Shown in pieces: positions 17,940 to 27,274 of a stretch of 62,990 nt of DNA. Source of the stretch: Alphaproteobacteria bacterium. GTDB taxonomy: Bacteria > Pseudomonadota > Alphaproteobacteria > Caulobacterales > Aquidulcibacteraceae. Made by a program: the position numbers and the translations under genes. The DNA lies in NCBI GenBank assembly GCA_018971945.1, contig JAGWZH010000006.1:1-62990 (forward strand), read 5' to 3'. How positions within the stretch are numbered: the first letter of the stretch is position 1; each line of letters starts with the position of its first letter. The notes under the pieces are model-generated. The model made no database searches. It worked only from the letters and a program-made list of their open reading frames with translations, and was not told the origin of the DNA.

Positions 17940-18917
17940 CTATAACACCATTTGCGCGAGCGCGGCGTAGGCGGGAATGCCGACAACGATATTGAACGGG
18001 AAACTGACGCCGATGGCCAGCGGCAGATAAACGCCCGCGTCGGCCTCGGGGAGCGCGATGCGCATGGCGGCGGGGGCGGCGATGTAGGAAGCGCTGGCGG
18101 CCAAAGTCATCAGGATCGCCGCATCATCGGCGGAGACGCCCAAGGCTAGGCTGCCGAGCAAGCCCAGCCCCGCCCCAATGGCCGGGATCATGAGCCCGCA
18201 GCAGACCAGATACGGGGTGAGGCGGTTCTTGCCCATGAGACGGCGGGAGGCGACGAGGCCCATCTCCAACAGAAACAAGCACAAGGCGCCAGCGAAGAGA
18301 CCATTCATGAAAATGTCGAGGCGCGCCATATGGCGTTCGCCCGTCAACAAGCCGATAAGGAAAGCGCCGACAAGAACCACGACGGAGCCGTTGAGCAAGA
18401 CCTCGCGGAGCAATTCGCCGCGGCGGCTTTCGCCCTGGGCTTCCCCCCTCTGGCCTCCGGCCAGCAGCAGGGCGACGATGATGCCGGGGGTCTCCATGAT
18501 GGCGGCGACGGCGGACAGATACCGACCGGGGTTGAGCCCCGCGCTTTCGGCGAAACTCATGGCGGCGACGAAGGTGACGATGGAGATGGAGCCGTAATGG
18601 GCGGCCGTGGCGGCTTTGGTGGCCCGGTCGACGCCTTTGGCGCCATTGAGCAGGGCGAAGGCGAGGACCGGCATGGCCAAAGACAAAGCGAGGCCAATGG
18701 CTATGGCGGAAAGAAACGCCTGGTCCAGGCCATTGGCGGCGGCGGCAGCGCCGCCTTTGTAGCCGATCGCCAAAAGCAGATAAATGGAAAGGCCTTTGGC
18801 GACCTGCTCGGGAATGGACAAGTCCGACCGAACAAAGCCGCCCGCCAGCCCCAGAGCGAAGAAAAGCACGGGGGGAGACAGAAGATTGGCGCCCGCCAAG
18901 GACAATAAATCGGTCAT
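17940..18917 (-). CDS. SbtA-like sodium-dependent bicarbonate transporter
   Basis: A 325-residue inner-membrane protein with about ten helices. It has the SbtA-family pattern: LLSPPVLFFALGLAGG at the start, GLSIYLLLAIGYKGG in the second helix, AAHYGSISIVTFVAA in the middle of each half and ASASYIAAPAAMR near the end. SbtA takes up bicarbonate with sodium. ATG 18917 (MTDLLSLAG) fits the family; the frame extends upstream without homology. It is followed 5 bp later by a PII-like partner, as in cyanobacterial sbtAB. In a heterotroph it may supply bicarbonate to carboxylases. Confidence 0.88.
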   Translation of the reverse strand: MTDLLSLAGANLLSPPVLFFALGLAGGFVRSDLSIPEQVAKGLSIYLLLAIGYKGGAAAAANGLDQAFLSAIAIGLALSLAMPVLAFALLNGAKGVDRATKAATAAHYGSISIVTFVAAMSFAESAGLNPGRYLSAVAAIMETPGIIVALLLAGGQRGEAQGESRRGELLREVLLNGSVVVLVGAFLIGLLTGERHMARLDIFMNGLFAGALCLFLLEMGLVASRRLMGKNRLTPYLVCCGLMIPAIGAGLGLLGSLALGVSADDAAILMTLAASASYIAAPAAMRIALPEADAGVYLPLAIGVSFPFNIVVGIPAYAALAQMVL

Positions 18918-19028
18918 GACGCCGCCCGTTACAGAGTTTTGGAGACTTTGCCCAGACCGGGGCGCACGCAAAGGGGCCCAATCGACCGCGCCGCGCGGGA
19001 TCGGGACGAGGCCGGGTTGGAGCGACGA

Positions 19029-19070
19029 GGATTCAGCGGCGGGGATTCAGCGGCGGGGATTCAGCGGCGG
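19029..19070. repeat. Tandem array, 3 x 14 bp
   Basis: Three exact head-to-tail copies of GGATTCAGCGGCGG at 19029, 19043 and 19057, followed by a loosely related GC-rich stretch. The array lies in the 386-bp gap (18918-19303) between sbtA and dnaK, about 17 bp upstream of the proposed heat-shock promoter. No gene is seen in this gap. Confidence 0.92.
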
Positions 19071-19086
19071 CTTGTGCGGCGGGCGG

Positions 19087-19114
19087 CTTGTGAGGAAGAT
19101 TGGGCTTCCCATAT
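19087..19114 (+). promoter_or_regulatory. Putative RpoH (sigma-32) promoter of dnaK-dnaJ
   Basis: CTTGTG at 19087-19092 and CCCATAT at 19108-19114 are separated by 15 bp, close to the heat-shock sigma consensus (CTTGAA, 13-16 bp, CCCCATNT). It is 190 bp upstream of the dnaK start on the same strand. No CIRCE element is seen. The match is by eye, so moderate confidence. Confidence 0.5.
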
Positions 19115-19303
19115 CAGCGCTGAGGTCGTTTGGCTGGGGCACCAGCTGGACGCTATTGGCAGGCTTGGACCGCCAAGCGCTTTCAGCGCGAGGCCACAGC
19201 CGTTCGGATGAGGGGCGATCCCGCCTTTCCCCAGTCGCCGGTTCTCCGGGCCCGGGGGTCAAGGGTAGGCTCCGCCGCCGCAGAGTGAGGACAAGGACGC
19301 GAC

Positions 19304-21229
19304 ATGAGCAGGGTTATCGGCATCGATCTCGGGACCACGAATTCCTGCGTGGCGATTATGGAAAACGGCCAGCCGAAAGTGCTGGAGAACGCCGAAGGGG
19401 CGCGAACGACGCCGTCGGTGGTCGCCTTCACAGAAGGCGCGGAGCGCCTGATCGGGGTTCAGGCCGTGCGCCAGGCCATGACCAATCCGGAGCATACCTA
19501 TTACGCCGTGAAGAGGCTGATCGGGCGGACTTTCGAAGACCCGATCGTGAAAAAAGATGCGGCCCTGGTGCCCTATCGAATCGTCAAAGGCCCTTCGGGC
19601 GACGCCTGGGTGCAAGGCCGTGATAAGGCGTTCGCGCCCTCGGAAGTCAGCGCCTTCGTGCTGCAGAAGATGAAAGAAACTGCCGAAGCCTATCTCGGAG
19701 AGCCGGTGACCAAAGCCGTCATCACCGTGCCCGCCTATTTCAACGACGCCCAGCGTCAGGCCACCAAGGATGCAGGCCGGATCGCGGGTCTCGAGGTTCT
19801 GCGGATCATCAATGAGCCGACCGCGGCCGCGCTCGCCTACGGCCTCGATAAGACAGGCAGCGGGAACAAAACGATCGCCGTTTATGATCTGGGCGGGGGC
19901 ACGTTCGACATCTCGATCCTCGAGATCGGGGACGGCGTGTTCGAGGTCCGCTCCACCAATGGGGACACTTTTCTTGGCGGGGAAGACTTCGACGGTCGGA
20001 TCCTGAACTATCTCGCAGACGAATTCAAAAAGCAGACCGGGGTCGATCTGCGCGGGGATAAAATGGCCCTGCAAAGGCTTAAGGACGTCTCTGAACAGGC
20101 CAAGAAAGAATTGTCCTCGCGGGCCGATTTCGACGTGAACGTGCCGTTCATTTCGATGGATCCGAACACCAGGAGCCCTTTGCACCTCAATATGAAGATC
20201 ACGCGGGCGAAATATGAGGCGCTTGTGGAGGATCTGGTGCAGCGGACGCTGGAGCCCTGCAAACAGGCGCTGAAGGACGCGGGCCTCTCGGCAGCGCAGA
20301 TTCAAGAAGTCGTGCTTGTGGGCGGCATGACGCGCATGCCGAAAATCCAGCAGGTGGTTAAGGAGTTCTTTGGCCGCGAGCCGCACAAAGGCGTCAACCC
20401 TGACGAGGTGGTGGCTGTGGGCGCCGCGATCCAGGCAGGCGTGCTGCAAGGCGACGTGAAGAACGTGGTTCTGCTCGACGTCACGCCGCTGTCTTTGGGC
20501 ATTGAGACGCTTGGCGGGGTTTTCACCAGGCTCATCGACCGAAACACCACCATCCCGACCAAGCGAAGCCAGGTGTTTTCGACCGCGGAGGACAACCAGC
20601 AGGCCGTGACCATCCGGGTGTTCCAGGGCGAGCGGGAAATGGCGGCGGATAATCGTCCGCTGGGCCAGTTCGACCTGATCGGCATTCCCCCCGCCCCGCG
20701 CGGCATGCCGCAGGTCGAGGTGACTTTCGACATCGACGCCAACGGCATTGTCAGCGTCTCGGCGAAAGATAAGGCCACGAACAAAGAACAGTCCATGCGG
20801 ATCCAACCTTCGGGCGGGCTGTCGGAAGACGACATCAAGCGTATGGTCAAGGAGGCCGAAGAGCACGCCAGCGAAGACAGGGCGCGCCGGGAGCTTGCAG
20901 AGGCGAAGAACCAGGGCGAGGCGATCGCCAATACGACAGAGAAGCAGCTCGCGGAACATGGCGGCAAAATCAGCCCAGCCGACAAGCAGGCGATCGAGTC
21001 CGCCATCGCCGATCTGAGGGGCGTTTTGTCATCTGACAACGCCGCCGACATTCAAGCCAAGACACAGGCCCTCATTCAGGCGTCGATGAAGATCGGCGAG
21101 GCGATGTATGGCGGTCAAGCCGGCGGCGGCGCAGCGCCCGGCGAAGGCGGTTCGACGGGCGGCCAAGACGAAGGCGTCGTGGACGCAGAGTTTGAAGAAG
21201 TCGACGGCCAGAACAAGCGCAGCGCGTAA
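19304..21229 (+). CDS. dnaK: Chaperone protein DnaK
   Basis: Hsp70 ATPase of 641 residues. The ATPase domain starts [12 protein letters not shown] and includes [39 protein letters not shown] and [11 protein letters not shown]; the linker is followed by [13 protein letters not shown] of the substrate-binding domain, and the glycine-rich acidic tail ends in [10 protein letters not shown]. Works with DnaJ and GrpE in protein folding and heat-shock control. It is 69 bp upstream of dnaJ, with a strong hairpin between them. Confidence 0.99.
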   Translation: MSRVIGIDLGTTNSCVAIMENGQPKVLENAEGARTTPSVVAFTEGAERLIGVQAVRQAMTNPEHTYYAVKRLIGRTFEDPIVKKDAALVPYRIVKGPSGDAWVQGRDKAFAPSEVSAFVLQKMKETAEAYLGEPVTKAVITVPAYFNDAQRQATKDAGRIAGLEVLRIINEPTAAALAYGLDKTGSGNKTIAVYDLGGGTFDISILEIGDGVFEVRSTNGDTFLGGEDFDGRILNYLADEFKKQTGVDLRGDKMALQRLKDVSEQAKKELSSRADFDVNVPFISMDPNTRSPLHLNMKITRAKYEALVEDLVQRTLEPCKQALKDAGLSAAQIQEVVLVGGMTRMPKIQQVVKEFFGREPHKGVNPDEVVAVGAAIQAGVLQGDVKNVVLLDVTPLSLGIETLGGVFTRLIDRNTTIPTKRSQVFSTAEDNQQAVTIRVFQGEREMAADNRPLGQFDLIGIPPAPRGMPQVEVTFDIDANGIVSVSAKDKATNKEQSMRIQPSGGLSEDDIKRMVKEAEEHASEDRARRELAEAKNQGEAIANTTEKQLAEHGGKISPADKQAIESAIADLRGVLSSDNAADIQAKTQALIQASMKIGEAMYGGQAGGGAAPGEGGSTGGQDEGVVDAEFEEVDGQNKRSA

Positions 21230-21244
21230 TCAGGCGCAGGGGTC

Positions 21245-21284
21245 GGCGGGGATGCGCCAAGGCGCCGTCCCCGCCGCCCTTTCT
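21245..21284 (+). terminator. Strong hairpin between dnaK and dnaJ (attenuator-like)
   Basis: Arms GGCGGGGA (21245-21252) and TCCCCGCC (21268-21275) enclose a second inverted repeat GCGCC-AA-GGCGC, giving a very stable stem-loop. It is followed by GCCCTTTCT, a weak T-rich stretch. Partial termination or RNA processing here would lower dnaJ relative to dnaK. Full termination is unlikely unless dnaJ has its own promoter. Confidence 0.55.
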
Positions 21285-21298
21285 GGCAGGGTATTCCG

Positions 21299-22447
21299 AT
21301 GAGCGACCGGGATTATTACGACATTCTGGGCGTGCCGCGCAGCGCGGATGCGGAGGCTTTGAAGAGCGCCTACCGTAAACTGGCGATGAAATATCACCCT
21401 GACCAGAACCAGGGCGACAAGTCGGCGGAAGACACGTTCAAGCAAATCAACGAGGCTTACGCGGTCTTGTCGGACCCGCAGAAGCGCGCAGCCTATGATC
21501 GGTTCGGCAAAGCGGCGTTCTCCGGGGGAGGCCCCGGGGCGGGAGGATCTGCAGGCTTTCAGGATTTCTCCGATATCTTCAACGAGGTGTTCGGCGACGC
21601 TTTCGGCGATCTATTCGGCGCCCGGGGCGCACGCCGGGCCGGCGGGGCCGAGCGCGGCGCCGATCTGCGCTACGATATCGAAATCACGCTGGAACAAGCG
21701 CTGCGCGGCCTGGAACGCGAGATCACCGCGCCCCGGGCGATGCGCTGCGATCCCTGCGCGGGCAGCGGGGCTCAGCCCGGCACCCAGCCCGAACCATGCC
21801 GCACCTGCCAGGGCTCCGGGCAAGTGCGGGCAGCGCAAGGCATGTTCCGGGTCGTGCGGACATGCCCAATGTGCGCCGGACGCGGACAAACGATCCCTCA
21901 TCCCTGCCTGTCCTGCAATGGTCAGGGCCAAGTCACAAGGGACAGGACGCTCTCTGTCAAAATCCCTGCCGGGGTAGAGGACGGCACGCGGATCCGTCTC
22001 TCTGGCGAGGGCGACACCGGGGCGCGCGGCGGACCGCCAGGAGACCTCTATCTCTTCTTGTCGGTGAAACCGCACCCCCTGTTTGAACGGGACGGGCCAG
22101 ACCTCTACTGCCGGGCGACGGTGCCGATGACCACAGCAGCCCTTGGGGGCGAGGTGGACATTCCCACAATCGACGGGGCGCGGTCCAAAGTCTCTATCCC
22201 TGCGGGCACGCAAACAGGGCGGAGGCTGCGGCTCAAGGACAAGGGCATGACCTCGCTCAGAGCCCGGAACCGGGGGGACCTGCACGTGGAAATCGTTGTG
22301 GAGACCCCGGTGAACCTCACTGCCAAGCAGCGCAAGCTTTTGGAAGAATTCGCTCAAAGTTGCGGAGAAGACAGCCATCCGCAAAGCCGCGGCTTTTTTG
22401 AGAGCGTGAAGCGCTTTTTCGATGGGGCGGAAGGCCCTCAGCGTTGA
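21299..22447 (+). CDS. dnaJ: Chaperone protein DnaJ
   Basis: Hsp40 cochaperone of 382 residues that stimulates DnaK. The J domain carries the HPD motif ([11 protein letters not shown], about residue 33), followed by a Gly/Phe-rich region (residues 75-110), four CxxCxGxG zinc motifs ([32 protein letters not shown]) and the C-terminal substrate-binding domains. The context is the usual dnaKJ operon. Confidence 0.98.
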   Translation: MSDRDYYDILGVPRSADAEALKSAYRKLAMKYHPDQNQGDKSAEDTFKQINEAYAVLSDPQKRAAYDRFGKAAFSGGGPGAGGSAGFQDFSDIFNEVFGDAFGDLFGARGARRAGGAERGADLRYDIEITLEQALRGLEREITAPRAMRCDPCAGSGAQPGTQPEPCRTCQGSGQVRAAQGMFRVVRTCPMCAGRGQTIPHPCLSCNGQGQVTRDRTLSVKIPAGVEDGTRIRLSGEGDTGARGGPPGDLYLFLSVKPHPLFERDGPDLYCRATVPMTTAALGGEVDIPTIDGARSKVSIPAGTQTGRRLRLKDKGMTSLRARNRGDLHVEIVVETPVNLTAKQRKLLEEFAQSCGEDSHPQSRGFFESVKRFFDGAEGPQR

Positions 22448-22532
22448 CGCGGCACGATGCGTGAATAACCCTGCGTCCACGCTCCGCCTCTGACGGGGAA
22501 CGGGCGTCACTCCACGCAGGCGGGGCTTCATC

Positions 22533-25292
22533 GTGCCGGAACTCATCATCGCGGCCCTCCTCATCGGCGTGTTTTTGCTGTTTTCGTGCATTTTCCTTCT
22601 CTGCTATGCCTTGTTCCAGGTGTCGAAAATGCACAGCGCCCTGGCGGAGGCGGGGCAACGCATTCAGAGGCTGGAGAGCGCGGTCGCGACGATCTCCTCA
22701 GAAGAGACCCTTGCAGGGCGGCTCGCCGCACCAGAGGCGCCCGCTTTGGCGGAGCCCTCCGCGTCGGTATTTGGAGCGGCGCGAGAAGAGAGACCCGCGC
22801 CCCCGGATGCAGCCGCCTCTCCTGCCCCCTCCCCTGCCTCTTCGCCCTCTTTTGGCCCCTCCATGGGCGCAGACCCCCCTCGGCCGCCGCCCCGGTCCAA
22901 ACCGGTCAAGGCGACAGAAGAGGGCCCCGACGCCGAGAGCCTCGAGGAGTGGCCTTGGGGCGCAATCGCGGCGGCGGGCGCGGCGCTTTTTGTCCTTCTC
23001 CTCGGGGCCAATCAGGTGATCAATGCGGCGGCGACGGCGACCGTCAGCTTCGGCGCCGGCGCGGCGCTGATGGCGGCAGGCTTCTTCGGCTATGCCGGGG
23101 GCCGCCGCCTTGCGCCGCCAATCGGCGCCTTGGTCATGGCCGCAGCCATCGCCTTGGCAGCGGGTCCTTTGGACCTTATGGACGCTGGATCAGGGTTTTT
23201 GGCCTTGTCGGCGACCTGTCTCACCGCCGCCGCTTTGTCGGTCTGGAGCGGACGGGCTTTGGCCGGGGTCGCGGCGGTTCTCGGGATGGCGACGCCGCTT
23301 TTGATCCAAGTCGGGGCAGCGATCGGATCCTCGTCGCCAGCGTCTTTCAGCGGAGCGGCCGAGGCTCTGGTGCGCTACGGACATTTGGTGGCGACGACGG
23401 CGACGCTGCTTTTGGCGGCTGGCTTCCGGCCAGGCTTGAATGGTTGGGCGTTCGCGTCTGTCGGGGCAGCGTTGATCTGGGGCGTGGCGGAGGCGATCCA
23501 GGACGCCCCGATGGCCAGTGTTTATCTTACGGCGCTTGGGGTTTTGGGTCTGTGCCTGTTGTGGGACGACAGCAGCGCGCCAGGGCCGTTGACCGCCCTG
23601 TGGGTACGGCTGCAGGCTTCCAAGGAAGCCACCAAGGTCGGGGCCGCGCTGACCCTCGCTTCGGGGTTGTTGCTGGCCTTGACGGTGTGGAGGGCGGCGC
23701 CGGAGACCGGGACACAGGCGGCGGCTGGGCTCCTGACCCTGACCGCTCTGGCGCATGCTGTCAGCGCCGTTCGCCCTGGCATGAGCGGCTACGCCCTCAT
23801 CCTGACCGGCGTTTCAGCGCTCGCGGTTCTAGTCTGGCCACAAGGGATAGGCTTTGCTCAGGCGGGGCTGAGCGACCATCAGACCGTGCTGGCGGCGGCG
23901 GGAGCCTTGGCGCTGCTGGGCGTCGTCTCGGGTTGGCGGGAGGCGCAGGGCCTCGGCCGAGAAGGCAACGCGATCGCCTTCGGATCGCTGGCGCCGCTTC
24001 TGGCGATTGGGGCCGGAGCGCTGCGGCTGGAAGGGGCGGAAGCGCCCTGGCTGGCCGGAGGCGCGCTCGCGGCGGCAGCCTCCAGCGCGGCGATGGCGCA
24101 AGGGTTCGGCGGCAAAGTCGAGAACAGCCAGGGGGCGGCGGCGGCGCGCACCACCGCGATGGCGATCGCTGGGGCCGCGACGGCGCTGGCGGTTGCGGCG
24201 GCGGCGCCTGCGGAGTGGCTGACCGTGGCGCTGGCGGCCCTCACGCCAGCGCTTGTCTGGATCGACAAGCAGCGGGGCGGCGCGGCCTTGACCGGAACGG
24301 CGGTGCTGGTCGCGGCGGCGGCGCTTTTGCGTCTTTTGTCGCCGTGGGCGGCGGCGGCGGGGCCCCTAGGCGATACGCCTTTGTTCAACATGCTCCTGCC
24401 GATCTACGGAGCCTCGGCGATGTTTCTTTATCTTGGCGCGCGGCTGCTGGATGACGCCGGTTGGCGAAGCGCGCCCCTGGCGCGGCAGTGTCTGCTCGCA
24501 GGGACCTGGGCGACAGGAGCCGCGTTCTTGTCGATGCAGGTGCGGCATGCGTTCTCTGGGGCGGCCATGATCGCGCCGCCAACGAGCCTGGCCGAGCTTG
24601 GGCTGCACGCCACGATCTGGATCGGGCTTGCGCTGGCGCTTCGGGTCAGCGACCAGACCAAGCCCGCGCAGCCTTTCCAGCTCGCGGAGGGCTTGGCGCT
24701 GGCGGCGGGGATCGGGTTCTCGCTGGTGGGGGCAGGCTTTATTTTGAACCCTTGGTGGGGCTCTGCGCCAGCCCCAGCGCCGACGGTCCCCGTGTTCAAC
24801 GACCTCATGGCGGGGTTCGGATTGCCGGGCGCGGCGCTCGCGCTCTACGCCTTCGCTTGCGCCAGCGAAAATAAGACAAACCGCGCGCGTTGGATGGGAG
24901 GCCTTGCAGGGCTCTTGGCGTTCATCCAGATCATCCTGGAGCTGCGGCGTGGGTTCGCCGGGGCGGCGATGCACTCTGCAGCGCAGGGAGAGGTTGAGCG
25001 CTGGATCTATACCGGCGCGACGATGGCGGGGGCTGCAGCCTTGTTGATCTTGGGAATGGAGCGGAAAAGCACGCTTCTGCGGGCGGGGTCTTTGGCGCTT
25101 GTGCTGGCGGCTTTGGCCAAAGCCTTGCTGTTTGACCTCGCGGGCGTTGAAGGCGGCCTGCGGGCGCTGGCGGCGCTGGCCATCCTCGCCGCAGGGGCGA
25201 TCGTTTGGCGTTTCTACCAGACGAAAGTGTTTGTCCCTCCGCCAGTGGATCGCGGAACGGGGCCCGACGCCAAAGCGGCGCCGCGACCATGA
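22533..25292 (+). CDS. Large DUF2339-type membrane protein
   Basis: A 919-residue protein that begins with one hydrophobic segment, continues with a coiled, proline-rich cytoplasmic or periplasmic stretch (about residues 30-140), and then has some twenty or more hydrophobic helices to the end. This layout matches the DUF2339 predicted membrane proteins; no biochemical role is known. The start is GTG 22533. The stop overlaps the dapB start (ATGA). The alanine content is very high, and the unrelated long open frames over the gene are shadows. Confidence 0.8.
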   Translation: MPELIIAALLIGVFLLFSCIFLLCYALFQVSKMHSALAEAGQRIQRLESAVATISSEETLAGRLAAPEAPALAEPSASVFGAAREERPAPPDAAASPAPSPASSPSFGPSMGADPPRPPPRSKPVKATEEGPDAESLEEWPWGAIAAAGAALFVLLLGANQVINAAATATVSFGAGAALMAAGFFGYAGGRRLAPPIGALVMAAAIALAAGPLDLMDAGSGFLALSATCLTAAALSVWSGRALAGVAAVLGMATPLLIQVGAAIGSSSPASFSGAAEALVRYGHLVATTATLLLAAGFRPGLNGWAFASVGAALIWGVAEAIQDAPMASVYLTALGVLGLCLLWDDSSAPGPLTALWVRLQASKEATKVGAALTLASGLLLALTVWRAAPETGTQAAAGLLTLTALAHAVSAVRPGMSGYALILTGVSALAVLVWPQGIGFAQAGLSDHQTVLAAAGALALLGVVSGWREAQGLGREGNAIAFGSLAPLLAIGAGALRLEGAEAPWLAGGALAAAASSAAMAQGFGGKVENSQGAAAARTTAMAIAGAATALAVAAAAPAEWLTVALAALTPALVWIDKQRGGAALTGTAVLVAAAALLRLLSPWAAAAGPLGDTPLFNMLLPIYGASAMFLYLGARLLDDAGWRSAPLARQCLLAGTWATGAAFLSMQVRHAFSGAAMIAPPTSLAELGLHATIWIGLALALRVSDQTKPAQPFQLAEGLALAAGIGFSLVGAGFILNPWWGSAPAPAPTVPVFNDLMAGFGLPGAALALYAFACASENKTNRARWMGGLAGLLAFIQIILELRRGFAGAAMHSAAQGEVERWIYTGATMAGAAALLILGMERKSTLLRAGSLALVLAALAKALLFDLAGVEGGLRALAALAILAAGAIVWRFYQTKVFVPPPVDRGTGPDAKAAPRP

Positions 25293-26080
25293 GCGCGATC
25301 CGGTTGGCGATCGCCGGCGCTGCCGGTCGGATGGGACAAGCGCTCTTCGCCGCAGCGGAGGGCCAGCCTGACTTGACCATCGTTGCGGGTACAGAACGCG
25401 ACACTGGGCTTCAGGCGGCCCTGCCCTTTCCGCTGTTCGCTGCGCCCGCGGACGCCATGGCAGGGGCGGACGTGTGGATCGATTTCACAACGCCTTCGGC
25501 AAGCGTGGCGGCCGCGGCGGCGTTGGCGGATTCAGGGGTCAAAGCCGCGATCATCGGCACCACCGGCTTGTCGGAAGCCGAGGAAGCGAAGATCGCCCTG
25601 GCGGCGCAGCGTCTGCCGATCGTGAAAGCGGGGAACTTCAGCCTCGGCGTCGCGGTCTTGAGCGCGCTTGTGCGGCAGGCGGCGCGGGCGCTGGGCGCGG
25701 GCTATGATATCGAGATTGAAGAAGCGCATCACAGAAACAAGGTCGATGCGCCTTCGGGAACGGCGCTGATGTTGGGCGACGCGGCGGCGGCGGGGCGCGG
25801 GGCGAGCTTGGCGAGCCTGAGGCTGCCGCCGCGGGACGGCGTCACCGGGCCGCGACCGCAAGGCGGAATCGGTTTTTCGGCGACGCGTGGGGGCGGGATT
25901 GTGGGTCGGCACAGCGTGCTCTTCGCCGGACAACGCGAGATTGTGACCCTGCGGCATGAGGCCTTGGATCGGGGCGTTTTCGCCGATGGGGCGCTCGCGG
26001 CTGCGCGATGGGCGCTGACGCGGTCGCCGGGGCTTTACGCGATCACTGACGTGGTTGGCCTTCAAGCCTGCGGCGATTAA
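25289..26080 (+). CDS. dapB: 4-hydroxy-tetrahydrodipicolinate reductase
   Basis: NAD(P)H-dependent step of the diaminopimelate/lysine pathway. The protein (263 residues) shows the nucleotide-binding IAGAAGRMGQAL, the GTTGLSEAE block, and the catalytic EEAHHRNKVDAPSGTAL motif. ATG 25289 overlaps the DUF2339 gene stop by ATGA and replaces a longer unsupported frame. The family is usually 265-275 residues, so this is at the short end but complete. Confidence 0.95.
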   Translation: MSAIRLAIAGAAGRMGQALFAAAEGQPDLTIVAGTERDTGLQAALPFPLFAAPADAMAGADVWIDFTTPSASVAAAAALADSGVKAAIIGTTGLSEAEEAKIALAAQRLPIVKAGNFSLGVAVLSALVRQAARALGAGYDIEIEEAHHRNKVDAPSGTALMLGDAAAAGRGASLASLRLPPRDGVTGPRPQGGIGFSATRGGGIVGRHSVLFAGQREIVTLRHEALDRGVFADGALAAARWALTRSPGLYAITDVVGLQACGD

Positions 26081-26123
26081 GATGTCCACTGCCCCAAGGC
26101 GCGCGCAAACGCCCGTCGCCGCC

Positions 26124-26140
26124 CCTTCAATCGCGACTTC
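26124..26140. repeat. 17-bp dispersed element, copy 1
   Basis: CCTTCAATCGCGACTTC, found again exactly at 61866-61882 in the same orientation, both times in intergenic DNA. The 20 or so bases on the left (CGCCCG, then a C-rich run) are also similar in both copies. Confidence 0.7.
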
Positions 26141-26424
26141 CCGGCCTCTGGTCCGCCTTGCCGATTGAACCAAAACGTCGTTTCAGCCGGCCCTTGTCTG
26201 CTCAAAACACCCGCTCCGCGTTCGCGTCAGCACTCCCACACTCGACTGGCTTGTCAAGCAAAGGCGGCGCGCACTGCTCGCTCAGCCCGCACCAGAAGGG
26301 CGGCGATATGCGGTTCGCGCATTCGCGCGCGTCTTTGTACAAGCCGGGCGCTGACCCCCTTGGATCGCTCGCAGCAGGTTTTCTGGCGGACGGCGAAGAA
26401 CGCCTGCGCGCCTGAGGCTCTTGG

Positions 26425-26456
26425 CAAACTTTCGATTGGCCAAACTTTCGATTGGC
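26425..26456. repeat. Tandem repeat, 2 x 16 bp
   Basis: Two exact copies of CAAACTTTCGATTGGC (26425-26440 and 26441-26456). The sequence is AT-richer than its surroundings and begins an unusual T-rich stretch. Confidence 0.85.
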
Positions 26457-26463
26457 CAATGGT

Positions 26464-26697
26464 TTAGTTTGCTTTTTTTTCGGGCTTTTGTTCGTTTGGA
26501 CTTCTGTTTTCTCGGGCTTTTTTCTGAGCCGCCCGGTTTGCTTGGCGCGGCGACGCGGGCGTTCGTCTTGACCTTCCCCTGCTCAAGCAACGCAGCTCAG
26601 TTGCTGCGCCAAAGGCGGGCTCGCGTTCTTCCCTCGCCAGACGGGCCCGGAGCAGAATTTCACCGAGCGCCACAGAGGCGATGGGATCGGCTGTCAT
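26464..26697 (-). CDS. Possible small basic protein coupled to the DUF2244 gene
   Basis: A 77-residue frame whose ATG (26697) overlaps the DUF2244 stop (26694) as ATGA. The first 30 residues (MTADPIASVALGEILLRARL) look protein-like; the rest is rich in Arg, Lys, Gln and Pro (RRTPASPRQANRAAQKKARE) and resembles either a disordered basic tail or noncoding sequence. No family recognised. Supported only by the overlap. Confidence 0.35.
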   Translation of the reverse strand: MTADPIASVALGEILLRARLAREEREPAFGAATELRCLSRGRSRRTPASPRQANRAAQKKARENRSPNEQKPEKKAN

Positions 26698-27194
26698 CGC
26701 ACTTGCTGCTTGGCGGTCGACAAAGCCACCGTGAGCGCGCGTGAGAAATCCTCCCGTTCTTCGGGGGACAAGAATCCGCCAATCAAGACCGTCTTGCCCG
26801 CCGAGGAAATTCTGACGCTGGTTTCATCCGTGCTGACGCTCGCCCAAAAGGGGCTCACCACCCAATGGGCGGCGCGGCCTTTGGGGTCGCGGCGGGCGAC
26901 ATAGAGATAAGACCGCGCAACCTGGACGCGCTCTTCCTCAAGGCCTGCCTTGTAGTTTATGCGAAACGCCATCCACAAAAGGGCGACGTCCAAAACCATG
27001 AAGACCACGACCGGATAGGCGCCGCTAAGAGCGAAGCCTATGGACACAGCCATGTTCAAAAGGGCGAAGCCGCCCAATAGCCGTGCGAAACCGCGCCGGC
27101 TCAAGGACCGATGCGGGGTGAGGACGGCGTCCATCACAAGGCCCTCAGAGGCGGCGGGGGGCGCGTGGGGCCAGCTTTCCCAGTTCGGCGTCAT
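26694..27194 (-). CDS. DUF2244 family membrane protein
   Basis: A 166-residue protein with two adjacent hydrophobic helices (FARLLGGFALLNMAVSIGFA and VVVFMVLDVALLWMAF) and a C-terminal soluble part (AHWVVSPFWASVST, SAGKTVLIGGFLSPEER), the layout of DUF2244. Function unknown. ATG 27194 is preferred over the longer frame to 27347, which would run into nth. It is divergent from nth, a pairing often seen in alphaproteobacteria. Confidence 0.82.
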   Translation of the reverse strand: MTPNWESWPHAPPAASEGLVMDAVLTPHRSLSRRGFARLLGGFALLNMAVSIGFALSGAYPVVVFMVLDVALLWMAFRINYKAGLEEERVQVARSYLYVARRDPKGRAAHWVVSPFWASVSTDETSVRISSAGKTVLIGGFLSPEEREDFSRALTVALSTAKQQVR

Positions 27195-27274
27195 GTTGGC
27201 CGATCCTGGAGCAGAGACGCTCAGAAGGAAAGCCGCTGTTGTTTCAAGAAACCCTTTGCTGCGAGACTGAACCC

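Larger units (their letters stand above)
26081..26693. other. 613-bp region between dapB and the DUF2244 gene
   Basis: It contains the 17-bp dispersed element (26124-26140), a 2 x 16 bp tandem repeat (26425-26456), and a T-rich, comparatively AT-rich stretch (26466-26530) with repeated CGGGCTTTT. The only gene candidate is a small minus-strand frame at 26464-26697. No terminator with a clean stem and U-run could be confirmed for dapB. Confidence 0.6.

Noticed and set aside
19259-20959. 566-residue minus-strand open frame
   Set aside because: Antisense to dnaK, which is certain; common artefact in GC-rich genomes.
22586-24454. 622-residue plus-strand frame
   Set aside because: Out-of-frame shadow of the DUF2339-type gene; glycine/arginine-rich with no domain signature.
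26158-26415. 85-residue plus-strand frame after dapB
   Set aside because: Low-complexity, no start signal and no protein-like hydrophobic pattern; likely noncoding.
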